This document shows, one piece after another, positions 1 to 7,438 of a DNA stretch of 64,000 bases (its first letter is position 1; every line of letters begins with the position of its first letter). The notes under the pieces are model-generated. The model was not told where the DNA came from and did no database searches. It worked only from the letters and a program-made list of their open reading frames with translations. The stretch is from NCBI RefSeq assembly GCF_036350515.1, contig NZ_JAZDUE010000021.1, forward strand, positions 1 through 64,000. The letters are read 5' to 3'. Source of the stretch: Gordonia prachuapensis (GTDB lineage Bacteria > Actinomycetota > Actinomycetes > Mycobacteriales > Mycobacteriaceae). Position numbers and translations under genes: made by a program.

Positions 1-2
1 AG

Positions 3-119
3 AACTGGATCGCCGGATGGAACGCCAACCCCAAACCATTCATCTGGACCAAAACCGCCGAAGACATCCTCGGCTCCATCGGCAGACTTATTCAACGAAT
101 TAACGGCGCAGGACACTAG
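3..119 (+). CDS. IS630-family transposase, C-terminal fragment (cut by window edge)
   Basis: Reading from position 3, the frame gives 38 residues ending in a TAG stop. It contains NPKPFIWTKTADEIL followed by an RLIQRI...GH terminus, which is the usual C-terminal signature of IS630-type DDE transposases. Only the extreme C-terminus lies in the window, so the catalytic residues cannot be checked and the element may be intact or a remnant. The stop codon falls inside the first copy of a 25-bp direct repeat (116-140). No separate terminal inverted repeat of an insertion sequence could be recognised downstream. Confidence 0.72.
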   Translation, partial: NWIAGWNANPKPFIWTKTAEDILGSIGRLIQRINGAGH

Positions 120-183
120 CGCCTCGCTCCTCAGGGACCGGGGCATCCTGACGTGCGGCTAGCGCCTCGCTCCTCAGGGACCG
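116..183. repeat. Two direct copies of a 25-bp interspersed repeat (family A)
   Basis: CTAGCGCCTCGCTCCTCAGG plus GACCG occurs at 116-140 and again at 159-183. The same motif forms one arm of the large palindrome at 7342-7431, and a related form lies at 59774-59880. The second copy resembles the 7396-7431 arm over about 36 bp. The pair fills the space between the transposase stop and the stop of the convergent glycerophosphodiesterase gene at 190. Confidence 0.85.
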
Positions 184-189
184 AGTCGA

Positions 190-981
190 TCAGTCGACCG
201 TGACCAGCCAGTCACGAACCTTTGCGGGCCGGTTGGTGGAGAGCCAGCGGACCCCGAGGTCGGCACACAGCTGCACGTCGGGCAGTTCGTCGACCGTCCA
301 GCAGTAGGTGACCCGGCCGGCCGCGGCCGCCCGGTCGACGAGATCCGGATACATCCGCAGCGTTTCCACCGAGGGACCGATCCCGGTGGCTCCCACCGCG
401 GTGGCGGCGCTGCCGCCGAGCAGGCGGGCCGTGTCGCCGAGCAGGATGGTCGGCAGCATCGGCGCGTGCCGCCGGATGCGCCACACGGCCGCCGACGAGA
501 ACGAGATCACCACCGCGCGACTGTGATCGGCCGACGGCGGGGTGGCGACGCCGAACTCGTGGAGCATCGCGAGCAGCTTCTGCTCGACGAGACTGCCGTA
601 CCGCACCGGATGCTTGGTCTCGATGAACAACCGCACCGGACGACGCCAGTCGAGGGCGAGGGTGATCAACTCGCGCAGCGTCAGCACCGACGACGGCGTG
701 CCCGCCGGATGCCAACTGCCGAAGTCGAGTTCACGTAGCTGCGCCAGCGACATCTCGCTCACCGCGCCGACACCGTCGGAGGTGCGGTCGACAGTGCGGT
801 CGTGGACACAGACCAGCTCGTGATCGCTGGTCAGACGGACGTCGCATTCCAGGCCGTCGGCGCCCTCGAGGAGGGCACGCTCGTAGGCGGCCAGGGTGTG
901 TTCGGGCAGATCGTCGGACGCCCCGCGGTGTGCGACGACGGCCGGCTTACCCGACCGGGAGATGTGCTCGGTGCCCGTCAT
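190..981 (-). CDS. Glycerophosphodiester phosphodiesterase (GDPD family)
   Basis: Predicted 263-residue cytosolic enzyme that hydrolyses glycerophosphodiesters to glycerol-3-phosphate and an alcohol, recycling phospholipid head groups. The GDPD fingerprint is visible near the N-terminus: VVAHRGASDDLPEHT, then LEGADGLECDV with the metal-binding E-x-D, and VCVHDRTVDRT with the catalytic His. The end VRWLSTNRPAKVRDWL is typical. I chose the ATG at 981 because it overlaps the stop of the upstream DUF4328 gene as ATGA, which implies translational coupling. An in-frame ATG at 996 would add five residues. It is the last gene of a three-gene minus-strand run. No signal peptide is seen. The family is clear; the substrate is not. 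Confidence 0.9.
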   Translation of the reverse strand: MTGTEHISRSGKPAVVAHRGASDDLPEHTLAAYERALLEGADGLECDVRLTSDHELVCVHDRTVDRTSDGVGAVSEMSLAQLRELDFGSWHPAGTPSSVLTLRELITLALDWRRPVRLFIETKHPVRYGSLVEQKLLAMLHEFGVATPPSADHSRAVVISFSSAAVWRIRRHAPMLPTILLGDTARLLGGSAATAVGATGIGPSVETLRMYPDLVDRAAAAGRVTYCWTVDELPDVQLCADLGVRWLSTNRPAKVRDWLVTVD

Positions 982-2018
982 CCGACCGCGACCCATCGGC
1001 GAGACGGCACCGGATCCTCGTGGCGTTCACCGAACGTGGCGTCGAGCCGGTCGGCGAACCACCACGCGAACACGCCGGAGCACGCGGCGGAGACGACGAC
1101 CGCGAGGAGCGCGTCGGCGCCGGTCTGGATGGACCCCGACGACATCGCGACCACCCGGGTCACGACGGCCGCCACCGCCACCACGTTGACGAGCACCCAC
1201 CCGACCCACATCCGCGACAGTCGCCTGCGGGTGCGCTCGCGGTCGAGGTCGATCCGCATGTTCGCCGCCTCGTGGAGCAGCACCGCGGCACCCCACACAT
1301 TGAGCAACGGGATGCCCGCCATGAGCATGATCTGCCACCGACGCCGCGGATCGCGCCGCTCGCGGCGACGGTAGGCGTCGGCGCGCAACGCGACGACCCA
1401 ACGGGCGAACACGACGGTCGCGTAGACGAAACAGCCGAGCGACAGCAGACCCCCGAACAGCACCAGCGCCGAGGTGATCAGATCCGTCCACGCCGGTACG
1501 GGTGTCGACCGGTTCACGACCAGCAGGATGTACCGGGCCAGGTGCGCCACCGCGGCGAGTCCGAGCGCGGCCGCGAGGACATGCAGGGCACGCGACAACG
1601 CGGCGGTGAGGGCGTCCCGGCGGCTGGGGACGGAATCGGCGACCACCGGCGCATCCCGCAGACCCCACTGCGGAATGTAGAGGTAGCGGGGGATGTACCG
1701 GGGCCGCAACGCCTGGTCGGAGCGGCGACGCGGAGGGATCGCCTCGGGTGGGCGGCGCGCCACCCACCGGACGTGCCGGCTCCGATAGAGACGGCCGCTG
1801 CGCGGACCGCTGACCGGTGAAGGCATGGGGCCGGGCGCCGGCGCTGCCGGGCGTGGGGCGGGTGCGGGTCGTGGTCCGTCCGCGACGTCGCGGGGCGGCA
1901 CCGAAGCGCCGAGCAGATCCGAGTCGACCACGCGGAGCGGCCCACCACAGCGGGGGCAGCGCTCGCGCCCCGGGCGGTGCGGCGCCTGTATCCGGCACCG
2001 CGGGCAGAGGTCGATCAT
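978..2018 (-). CDS. Zinc-ribbon DUF4328-type membrane protein
   Basis: 346-residue protein of unknown function. It begins MIDLCPRC, and a second CPRCGG about 13 residues later makes a four-cysteine zinc ribbon. A Pro/Ala/Arg-rich linker follows, then about four hydrophobic segments (for example LHVLAAALGLAAVAHLARYI and ALVLFGGLLSLGCFVYATVV) with the layout of DUF4328 proteins. The start at 2018 overlaps the rhodanese stop as ATGA; upstream in-frame codons would run through the rhodanese gene and were rejected. Its own stop overlaps the next gene by 4 bp. DUF4328 is a family of unknown role, so the link to lipid recycling suggested by the GDPD neighbour is inference only. Confidence 0.8.
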   Translation of the reverse strand: MIDLCPRCRIQAPHRPGRERCPRCGGPLRVVDSDLLGASVPPRDVADGPRPAPAPRPAAPAPGPMPSPVSGPRSGRLYRSRHVRWVARRPPEAIPPRRRSDQALRPRYIPRYLYIPQWGLRDAPVVADSVPSRRDALTAALSRALHVLAAALGLAAVAHLARYILLVVNRSTPVPAWTDLITSALVLFGGLLSLGCFVYATVVFARWVVALRADAYRRRERRDPRRRWQIMLMAGIPLLNVWGAAVLLHEAANMRIDLDRERTRRRLSRMWVGWVLVNVVAVAAVVTRVVAMSSGSIQTGADALLAVVVSAACSGVFAWWFADRLDATFGERHEDPVPSRRWVAVG

Positions 2019-2350
2019 TTCGACCCGGCACTCCCTGTCTCGACGGGCTTCCCGTTCTCCAGCCACGCCAGCATGCCACCGCGGACACAGCTGCCCTCGT
2101 ACCCCATCTGGTCGAGGTACTGCAGCACCCGCATCGACCGCCCACTCGAGTGACACACCACCAGCAGGTCGGCATCGAGGTCGATCTCGCCGAGCCGTGC
2201 GGGGACGTCGCCGAGCGGAATGTGCAGAGCACCTCTGACGTGTCCGGCCGCCCACTCATCGTCCTCGCGGACGTCGAGCAGAACTCGGTCGGCGTCGTCG
2301 GTGAAATCGTTCGGAAGCTCCGTCACCGGCACCTGTCGGATGTCGCCCAT
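2015..2350 (-). CDS. Single-domain rhodanese (sulfurtransferase)
   Basis: About 111 residues, one rhodanese domain of the GlpE/PspE size class, predicted cytosolic. The active-site loop VVCHSSGRSM has the catalytic Cys followed by a six-residue loop, as in thiosulfate:acceptor sulfurtransferases. LLDVREDDEWAAGHVRGALHIPL is the usual N-terminal CH2A motif, and GGMLAWLENGKPV closes the fold. The start is uncertain: ATG at 2350 (MGDIRQVP) or at 2365 (MESVSMGD). Neither has a strong ribosome-binding site. It is the first gene of the run with DUF4328 and GDPD (ATGA junctions). Its upstream region holds two CRP-type palindromes and DnaA-box-like sites. Confidence 0.85.
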   Translation of the reverse strand: MGDIRQVPVTELPNDFTDDADRVLLDVREDDEWAAGHVRGALHIPLGDVPARLGEIDLDADLLVVCHSSGRSMRVLQYLDQMGYEGSCVRGGMLAWLENGKPVETGSAGSK

Positions 2351-2490
2351 GCTCACGGATTCCATGGTGGCACAGGCACCTGAGGCCGGGTGCGCATCAT
2401 GCGACTCCCGCTGTGCACAACCTTGGGATGGACACGGTCGAATTGACACGGCTCCGCCCCCACTCGCCCACTATGATGACCTACATACGG

Positions 2491-2731
2491 CTATCCACAT
2501 GCCGCTTTGCGCGGGACCCCGGAAGTGTGCATCAGCGTCCTTCAAGCTGTGGATGAGACTGTGGAAAATGTGGAGAAACCGCCGACGACCTCGGCAGATC
2601 TGTGACCGCCCTCACACACTCTGTGACGGTCGTCACCAGATTGGTTGCTCGGCGTAACAAGTTCTTCACCACAGTGCAGACCCACGTCACACCTGAAGAA
2701 TGTTGCACATGATCACAGCGCCTGTGGACAA
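2491..2731. promoter_or_regulatory. Cluster of DnaA-box-like 9-mers
   Basis: CTATCCACA at 2491-2499 on the plus strand. On the minus strand: TCATCCACA (2556-2548), TTTTCCACA (2568-2560), TTCTCCACA (2577-2569) and the actinobacterial consensus TTGTCCACA (2731-2723). Each differs by at most one base from TTATCCACA. Three are in tandem with the same orientation and 9-12 bp spacing. No dnaA, dnaN or AT-rich unwinding element is adjacent, so oriC is unlikely. A DnaA-titrating or DnaA-regulated locus is an inference. Confidence 0.5.
2601..2637. promoter_or_regulatory. Two adjacent CRP/GlxR-type operator palindromes
   Basis: TGTGACCGCCCTCACA at 2601-2616 matches TGTGA-N6-TCACA exactly. The second, TGTGACGGTCGTCACC at 2622-2637, matches in all but the last base. 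The start-to-start distance is 21 bp, two helical turns. The sites lie about 250 bp upstream of the rhodanese start and may be read by a cAMP receptor protein (GlxR or mycobacterial CRP). Confidence 0.6.
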
Positions 2732-2778
2732 CCTGGGGAGAACTGTGCACATCTGCTCACCGACGACCCCACCAGGCG

Positions 2779-3627
2779 TCATCGCATGTCGGTGAGGGTC
2801 GGTCGATCGAGCGCACCGAGCGCACCCGACACCGCGCTTTCCATCACGCCGGCCACGCTCAGCTGCCCACCGAAGATCCGGGCGAGCAACGGCTTGGGTG
2901 CTTCGATCACCGTGATCTCGGCGTCCGGGTACCGCTCGGCGATCACCGACCGCATTACCCCGATACCGTCCACCAGTCCGACCTCCACCGCGCGACCGCC
3001 CACCCAGAGGTCGCCGCTGAACAGTTCTGCATCCGGCGCGTTGAGCTTCTTCCCACGACGTTGGCGAACCCAGCCGGTGAACGCATCGTGCAGTTGCGAC
3101 TGCAAGCCCTTGAGCCATTCGACGTCCTCCGGCCGTTCCGGGGAGAACGTGTCCAGGCGCGCCTTGTTGTCGCCGGTCGCGTAGAGCCGACGTTCCACCC
3201 CGAACCGCGACAGCAGATCGGCCAGGCCGAAGCCCGAGGACACCACCCCGATCGAGCCGATCATCGACGTGTGCGCGGCGAAGATCTCGTCGGCGGCGCA
3301 CGCGATCCAGTACCCGCCGGAGGCGGCGATGTCCTCGCAGAAGGCGAGCACCGGCACCCCCTTCTCGGCCGAGAGCTGCCGGATACGTTCCGCGATGTAC
3401 TCCGACTGCGCCGGCGACCCGCCCGGCGAGTTGATCACGACGACGACGGCCTTGACGTGCTCGGTGCCGAACGCGCGCTTGAGGACCGGCTCGAGGCTGT
3501 CGGTGCTGATGCCGTGCCGACCTATACCCGTCACACCGATCGGGCCGTCGAGCCGGACGACGGCCACCCGGTCCGCGCGTGAACGCGCCAGACGTTTGGC
3601 GATCGATTTGCATGCTGCACCGGTCAT
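2779..3627 (-). CDS. sppA: S49 family signal peptide peptidase, short SppA type
   Basis: 282 residues, close to the size of short single-domain SppA/SohB-like serine proteases, which clear signal-peptide remnants at the membrane. The catalytic Ser lies in IAASGGYWIA (Ser103) and the general-base Lys in TGDNKARLD (Lys155), the Ser/Lys dyad of family S49. VVVVINSPGGSPAQSE is the usual oxyanion loop. The N-terminus lacks a clear transmembrane segment, so membrane association is uncertain. Start ATG at 3627. It is monocistronic as far as can be seen, with the divergent VOC gene 53 bp away. The end ALGALDRPTLTDMR is not diagnostic. Confidence 0.87.
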   Translation of the reverse strand: MTGAACKSIAKRLARSRADRVAVVRLDGPIGVTGIGRHGISTDSLEPVLKRAFGTEHVKAVVVVINSPGGSPAQSEYIAERIRQLSAEKGVPVLAFCEDIAASGGYWIACAADEIFAAHTSMIGSIGVVSSGFGLADLLSRFGVERRLYATGDNKARLDTFSPERPEDVEWLKGLQSQLHDAFTGWVRQRRGKKLNAPDAELFSGDLWVGGRAVEVGLVDGIGVMRSVIAERYPDAEITVIEAPKPLLARIFGGQLSVAGVMESAVSGALGALDRPTLTDMR

Positions 3628-3680
3628 GGGGCCGAGTGTAATGGGCCGCCACCGGCGTTCGACGACACTAGACTTTGCGC

Positions 3681-4433
3681 GTGCGGATCCGATGGCTCAC
3701 GGCATTCTTGGATTTCCCGACCGATCAGTTCGGCGCCGAGGTGACCTTCTGGCGGGCGATCGCCGGCAGCACGGTGTCGCCACCACGGGGTGAGCGACGC
3801 GAGTTCGCCTCACTCGAGCCGTTCAACGGCGACCCACATCTGCGGGTGCAGCGGGTCGACGACGGGCCCGGCGGGATTCATCTCGACCTCCATGTCGAGG
3901 ACCTCGGCGCAGCCACCGAGGAGGCCATCAGGCTGGGCGCCACCACCATTCGAGCAGAGCCGGGCGACGGCTACGTGACGATGACGTCGCCCGCCGGGTT
4001 CGTGTTCTGCCTCGTCGACTGGCAAGGCGAGTCCGAGCGGTCCCGCCCGATCCGCTGGCCGGGCGACACGATCAGCATCATCGACCAGGTCTGCATCGAC
4101 GTGCCGCATGACGCTTTCGAATCCGAGACGGACTTCTGGGAGCGGCTGACCGGTCGCCCGACCACTTCCACCAGCCGCCCGGAACTGGTCCGCCTGGCCC
4201 GTGACCCGGCACTGCCGATCGGAATCCTCTTGCAGCGCAGGGGCCGCGAGGACACGACCGCAACGGCGAGCGGACACCTGGATCTGGCCGCGACCGCGGT
4301 CGAGGACGAGGTGGCGCGCCACGCCGACTGGGGCGCCGAGGTGGTCGAGCGATTCGAGAACTGGACGGTCATGCGCGACCCGGTGGGACGGCGGTACTGC
4401 ATCACGAGCCGCAACCCGCGCACCGGCGACTGA
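3681..4433 (+). CDS. VOC (glyoxalase/bleomycin-resistance fold) family protein
   Basis: About 250 residues with two tandem VOC modules: one around FLDFPTDQFGAEVTFWRAIAG to SPAGFVFCLVDW, the other around DQVCIDVPHDAFESETDFWERL to RDPVGRRYCIT. Such two-module proteins bind metals or small hydrophobic ligands; the substrate cannot be told from sequence. I place the start at the GTG at 3681: a -10-like TAGACT at 3669-3674 lies six bases upstream and there is no ribosome-binding site, so the mRNA is probably leaderless. An in-frame TTG at 3675 is the alternative. It converges on the HTH_42 gene with 15 bp between stops. Confidence 0.75.
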   Translation: MRIRWLTAFLDFPTDQFGAEVTFWRAIAGSTVSPPRGERREFASLEPFNGDPHLRVQRVDDGPGGIHLDLHVEDLGAATEEAIRLGATTIRAEPGDGYVTMTSPAGFVFCLVDWQGESERSRPIRWPGDTISIIDQVCIDVPHDAFESETDFWERLTGRPTTSTSRPELVRLARDPALPIGILLQRRGREDTTATASGHLDLAATAVEDEVARHADWGAEVVERFENWTVMRDPVGRRYCITSRNPRTGD

Positions 4434-4448
4434 GGCCGGAATCGTCCG

Positions 4449-5522
4449 TTATCGCGCGGGTTCGGCGATGAACTGTTGCAGCTGTTGAACTTCCACTTCG
4501 AGATCGTCCCGCTCGGCGGGCGTCGGGTCGACCATCATGTCCACCGAGACCCGGCCGTCGACGATGCGCCAGGAGCCCGCGAGCCGGCCGTCGAGGAGCA
4601 CGAAACCCGGCGATCGTCCGTTGGGGGTGCGCAGGGCGCCGAATCGGTCCTCGTCGGCGATCCGCCGTCGGTCTGCCTGCGCGACAAGGACATTGTCGTA
4701 CGGGGCGAGCAGGCGTGCCGGCGCAGGCCGATCGGCGTCGACGAGGTCGAGACCCTCGAGGTCGAAGAGCCGCTCACCGTCGGGTCCGGTCAGTTCCACG
4801 AGCTCCCAATCGGCTTCCATCTTCTCGACGAGCGTTTTCAGCCTGGTCATCCCGCACCAGCTCTGGATGCCCGCCACGGTCGCCGGGCCGAAGCCGCGGA
4901 GGTAGAGGCGGATGAGATCAAGGCGGGCCTCGTCGCCGGTCACCGCAGGTTCGCCCGGACCGGCCCAGTCGTCGAAGAGCGCGAAGGTCGGCGCGCCGAC
5001 CCCGCGCCACAGTCCCCGGGGAGGCACCTGGACGAGGCTCAGGCCGCACCGCGCGACGGCCACGAGTGTGGACGGGTCCTCGTCGGGGTGCCGTTGCACC
5101 AGCGCGGCTCCGAGCCGCGCGCCGGGCATGGGCCCGTCGGCCAGCAGCTCGGCCGCGTCGTCGAGGACCTGCTCGGACCGGGCGCCGACGAGTTTGCGCG
5201 CGTGCAGCGCGAGTTCGGTGTCGAGCGTCGGCTGCGCGAGCCGACGTATCCACCGCGCGTCCTCCGCATCGAGGAGGAACACCGTCGAACGCAACGCCGC
5301 CATGCGCACCACCTCACGCCGGCGGAGCAGGTCGTCGAGCTCGGTTGGTTCGAAATCGGTTATGCGCGACCACAATCCGAAGAAGGGTGCCGTGGGCTCC
5401 TGCGCCTGGAGGCCGACGCATCGGTCGAGGACCTCGATCGCGTCCTCGTCGACCCGCCCGAGCAGGTGCTGGCGGTGCAGCACGGTCCGGTTCCACTGGC
5501 GGGCAGTGATCTGTTGGGGCAC
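4449..5522 (-). CDS. Winged-helix DNA-binding protein, HTH_42 (YcaQ/AlkZ-like) family
   Basis: 357 residues. The start MPQQITARQWNRTVLHRQHL, the segment CVGLQAQEPTAPFFGLWSRI and the C-terminal LAPYDNVLVAQADRRRIADEDRF...RSPGFVLLDGRLAGSW are hallmarks of the HTH_42 superfamily. Family members include the DNA glycosylases AlkZ and AlkX (YcaQ). AlkZ enzymes use a QxQ or QxD catalytic motif; here LQAQEPTAPFF shows QAQ, which fits a glycosylase, although most actinobacterial members are untested. It sits 3 bp downstream of msrA on the same strand, so the two are probably co-transcribed, and a shared theme of oxidative or chemical damage repair is plausible. Confidence 0.75.
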   Translation of the reverse strand: MPQQITARQWNRTVLHRQHLLGRVDEDAIEVLDRCVGLQAQEPTAPFFGLWSRITDFEPTELDDLLRRREVVRMAALRSTVFLLDAEDARWIRRLAQPTLDTELALHARKLVGARSEQVLDDAAELLADGPMPGARLGAALVQRHPDEDPSTLVAVARCGLSLVQVPPRGLWRGVGAPTFALFDDWAGPGEPAVTGDEARLDLIRLYLRGFGPATVAGIQSWCGMTRLKTLVEKMEADWELVELTGPDGERLFDLEGLDLVDADRPAPARLLAPYDNVLVAQADRRRIADEDRFGALRTPNGRSPGFVLLDGRLAGSWRIVDGRVSVDMMVDPTPAERDDLEVEVQQLQQFIAEPAR

Positions 5523-5525
5523 CGC

Positions 5526-6230
5526 TCAGCCGGCTGGATAGTGCAGGCCGGTCGCGGCGTGGCAGCGATAACCGTGCGGGTTCTTGGCGAGGTACTGCTG
5601 GTGGTGGTCCTCGGCGTAGTAGAACTGGCCGTTCCCCGCCTGCGACAGCTGCGCGATCTCGGTGGCGATCGGCCCCAGGCCGGCATCGGCGAGTACCTTG
5701 CCGAACTTCTCGGCACTGGCACGTGCGAGGTCCGCATCGGCCTCCGACAGCGTGTAGATCGCCGACCGGTACTGCGTTCCGACGTCATTGCCCTGCCGCA
5801 TCTGCTGGGTCGGATCGTGGTTCTCCCAGAAGATCTTCAGCAGTTCCTCGAGGTCGATGACGGCCGGGTCGAACACCACCAGCACCGCCTCGGTGTGCCC
5901 GGTCCGCGCAGTACAGACCTCGTTGTAGGTCGGGTTCGGCGTGTATCCGCCGGCGTACCCCACCGCCGTGGTGTACACCCCGGGTACCTGCCAGAAGATC
6001 TCCTCCACACCCCAGAAGCATCCGCCGGCGAGGATCACCGCCGACAGGTCGGCGCCGAAGTCGCCGATGCCCTGCGACTCGGGTGCCGGGGCGCCACGCA
6101 ACGGATGTCGCAGCAGGAGGTGCTCGTCGGCAACGGGCATGGTGGCCTCGCGGCCGGGCAACGCCTGCTCCGGCGAGATGAGTTCCCGTTTGTGCGAACG
6201 CGCGGAAAGTAGCTGGTCAAGCCATGACAT
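5526..6230 (-). CDS. msrA: Peptide-methionine (S)-S-oxide reductase MsrA
   Basis: 234-residue cytosolic enzyme that reduces methionine-S-sulfoxide in proteins. The catalytic motif AGGCFWGVEEIFW is intact, followed by VGYAGGYTPNPTYNEVCTARTGHTEAV, ENHDPTQQMRQGNDVGTQYRSAIY and EDHHQQYLAKNPHGYRCH, all standard for MsrA. The roughly 65-residue N-terminal extension ahead of the catalytic Cys is usual in actinobacterial MsrA proteins. Start ATG at 6230; a second in-frame ATG lies 90 bp downstream but the longer form matches the family. It is followed at 3 bp by the HTH_42 gene. Confidence 0.95.
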   Translation of the reverse strand: MSWLDQLLSARSHKRELISPEQALPGREATMPVADEHLLLRHPLRGAPAPESQGIGDFGADLSAVILAGGCFWGVEEIFWQVPGVYTTAVGYAGGYTPNPTYNEVCTARTGHTEAVLVVFDPAVIDLEELLKIFWENHDPTQQMRQGNDVGTQYRSAIYTLSEADADLARASAEKFGKVLADAGLGPIATEIAQLSQAGNGQFYYAEDHHQQYLAKNPHGYRCHAATGLHYPAG

Positions 6231-6362
6231 GGCACCGATCCTACGCGCGGGTGGCCGGCCGATCGGGTTGATGGATCGCCGGCGGTCTGCCTATCATGAC
6301 CCCCACGCCGGACGTGTGATCGTTGTCACTCCCGGTGGTGTCGCCGACAACGAAGGGTGTTC

Positions 6363-6515
6363 ATGGCAGCGCACGCGAGTTCCGACCTCGGTCGAGCCCT
6401 CGGCTCGCGTCCGACCGCTCCGCGCGCCAACTACGACGTCCGTTCGTCCTGCATCGGTACCGGCGTCAGCATCCTCGGACTCATCGCTCTGCTCGTCGTC
6501 TTGATGCTGATCTGA
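6363..6515 (+). CDS. 50-residue single-pass membrane peptide, function unknown
   Basis: ATG at 6363 is preceded by GAAGGG at a suitable distance. The frame encodes MAAHASSDLGRALGSRPTAP, a short polar stretch with one Cys, then a strongly hydrophobic C-terminal helix ILGLIALLVVLMLI that ends at the stop. Composition and codon use fit the surrounding genome. It is probably a small tail-anchored membrane protein. No family is recognised. It sits alone between divergent msrA and sodA, so no partner can be inferred. Confidence 0.5.
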   Translation: MAAHASSDLGRALGSRPTAPRANYDVRSSCIGTGVSILGLIALLVVLMLI

Positions 6516-6695
6516 CCTGCGATCGCACGGCGGATGACGACCGCCGAAACTTCAACCGCACTTGAGGTGGATTACCGCCCAGTGTTTGCAATCCCCCAGG
6601 CAGTGGGTAAGGGTGGAAGTACTCGCGCGACCGGCGATAGACGCCGCGGTTGAGCGCGCAGAGTGAGTACGAGAAGCACCTCAGAGAGGAATATC

Positions 6696-7325
6696 GTGGC
6701 TGAATACACCTTGCCGGATCTCCCGTACGACTACGCGGCACTCGAGCCGCACATCTCCGGCAGGATCATGGAGCTCCATCACGACAAGCACCACGCCACC
6801 TACGTCAAGGGTGCCAACACCACCCTGGAGAAGCTGGCCGCAGCCCGCGAGGACGGCACCATCGCCGACAAGGTCTACGGCCTCTCGTCGACGCTGGCCT
6901 TCCACCTCGGTGGCCACACCAACCACTCCATCTTCTGGAAGAACCTGTCTCCCAACGGTGGTGACAAGCCGGAGGGTGACCTCGCGGCCGCGATCGACGA
7001 CCAGTTCGGTGGCTTCGACAAGTTCCAGGCCCACTTCACCGCGGCCGCCACCACCCTGCAGGGCAGCGGCTGGGCGATCCTGGGCTACGACACCATCGGT
7101 GGCAAGCTGGTGATCCTGCAGCTGACCGACCAGAGCGGCAACATCCCCGCCGCGATCATCCCGGTCGTCATGCTCGACATGTGGGAGCACGCCTTCTACC
7201 TCGACTACCAGAACGTGAAGCCGGACTACGTGAAGGCCTGGTGGAACGTCGTCAACTGGGCCGACGCCGCCGAGCGTTTCGCCACGGCGAGCAAGCAGGG
7301 CGCAGGACTCATCGTTTCCGCCTGA
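6696..7325 (+). CDS. sodA: Superoxide dismutase (Fe/Mn family)
   Basis: 209 residues. Start GTG at 6696 follows AGAGAGGA; an upstream in-frame codon at 6663 lacks one. It dismutates superoxide to peroxide and oxygen. Metal ligands are visible: His in the first helix (IMELHHDKHHATYV), His in LAFHLGGHTNHSIFW, and Asp and His in LDMWEHAFYLDYQNVK. At the outer-sphere position where mycobacterial FeSOD carries His, this protein seems to have Gln (TDQSGN), which favours manganese; that alignment was made by eye. There is no signal peptide, although mycobacterial homologues are exported without one. The gene ends 16 bp before a large palindromic repeat. Confidence 0.95.
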   Translation: MAEYTLPDLPYDYAALEPHISGRIMELHHDKHHATYVKGANTTLEKLAAAREDGTIADKVYGLSSTLAFHLGGHTNHSIFWKNLSPNGGDKPEGDLAAAIDDQFGGFDKFQAHFTAAATTLQGSGWAILGYDTIGGKLVILQLTDQSGNIPAAIIPVVMLDMWEHAFYLDYQNVKPDYVKAWWNVVNWADAAERFATASKQGAGLIVSA

Positions 7326-7341
7326 TCGACGCACAACGCCC

Positions 7342-7431
7342 CGATCCCTGAGGAGATTCGGAGCGCTAGCGGAGAATCGTCACGAAGGGCCCTTCGTGAC
7401 GCTCGGCTAGCGCCTCGCTCCTCAGGGATCG
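7342..7431. repeat. 90-bp palindromic repeat (family A) between convergent genes
   Basis: The outer ends CGATCCCTGAGGAG and CTCCTCAGGGATCG are exact inverted repeats. The centre is a perfect 24-bp palindrome at 7378-7401 (CGTCACGAAGGG and its complement). GCTAGC-containing segments lie in both arms. The right arm matches the repeats at 116-183 and the left arm matches 59774-59815. It fills the space between the sodA and ecfT stops and could act as a bidirectional terminator. Confidence 0.85.
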
Positions 7432-7438
7432 TGGTTTT

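Larger units (their letters stand above)
2366..2778. other. 413-bp non-coding gap with clustered regulatory-looking motifs
   Basis: No convincing gene on either strand. Base composition is more AT-rich than the flanks. It carries at least five 9-mers at most one mismatch from DnaA-box consensus (2491, 2548, 2560, 2569, 2723) and two adjacent palindromes of the TGTGA-N6-TCACA class (2601-2616 and 2622-2637). It lies upstream of the rhodanese operon and downstream of sppA, both on the minus strand, so the promoter of the rhodanese operon should be here. Confidence 0.6.

Noticed and set aside
978..2255. A longer DUF4328 protein starting at 2255
   Set aside because: The first 79 residues would overlap the rhodanese gene in another frame. 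The ATGA overlap at 2015-2018 gives a better start.
2491..2731. Origin of replication
   Set aside because: DnaA-like boxes are present but no dnaA, dnaN, rpmH or AT-rich unwinding region is nearby; kept only as a DnaA-box cluster.
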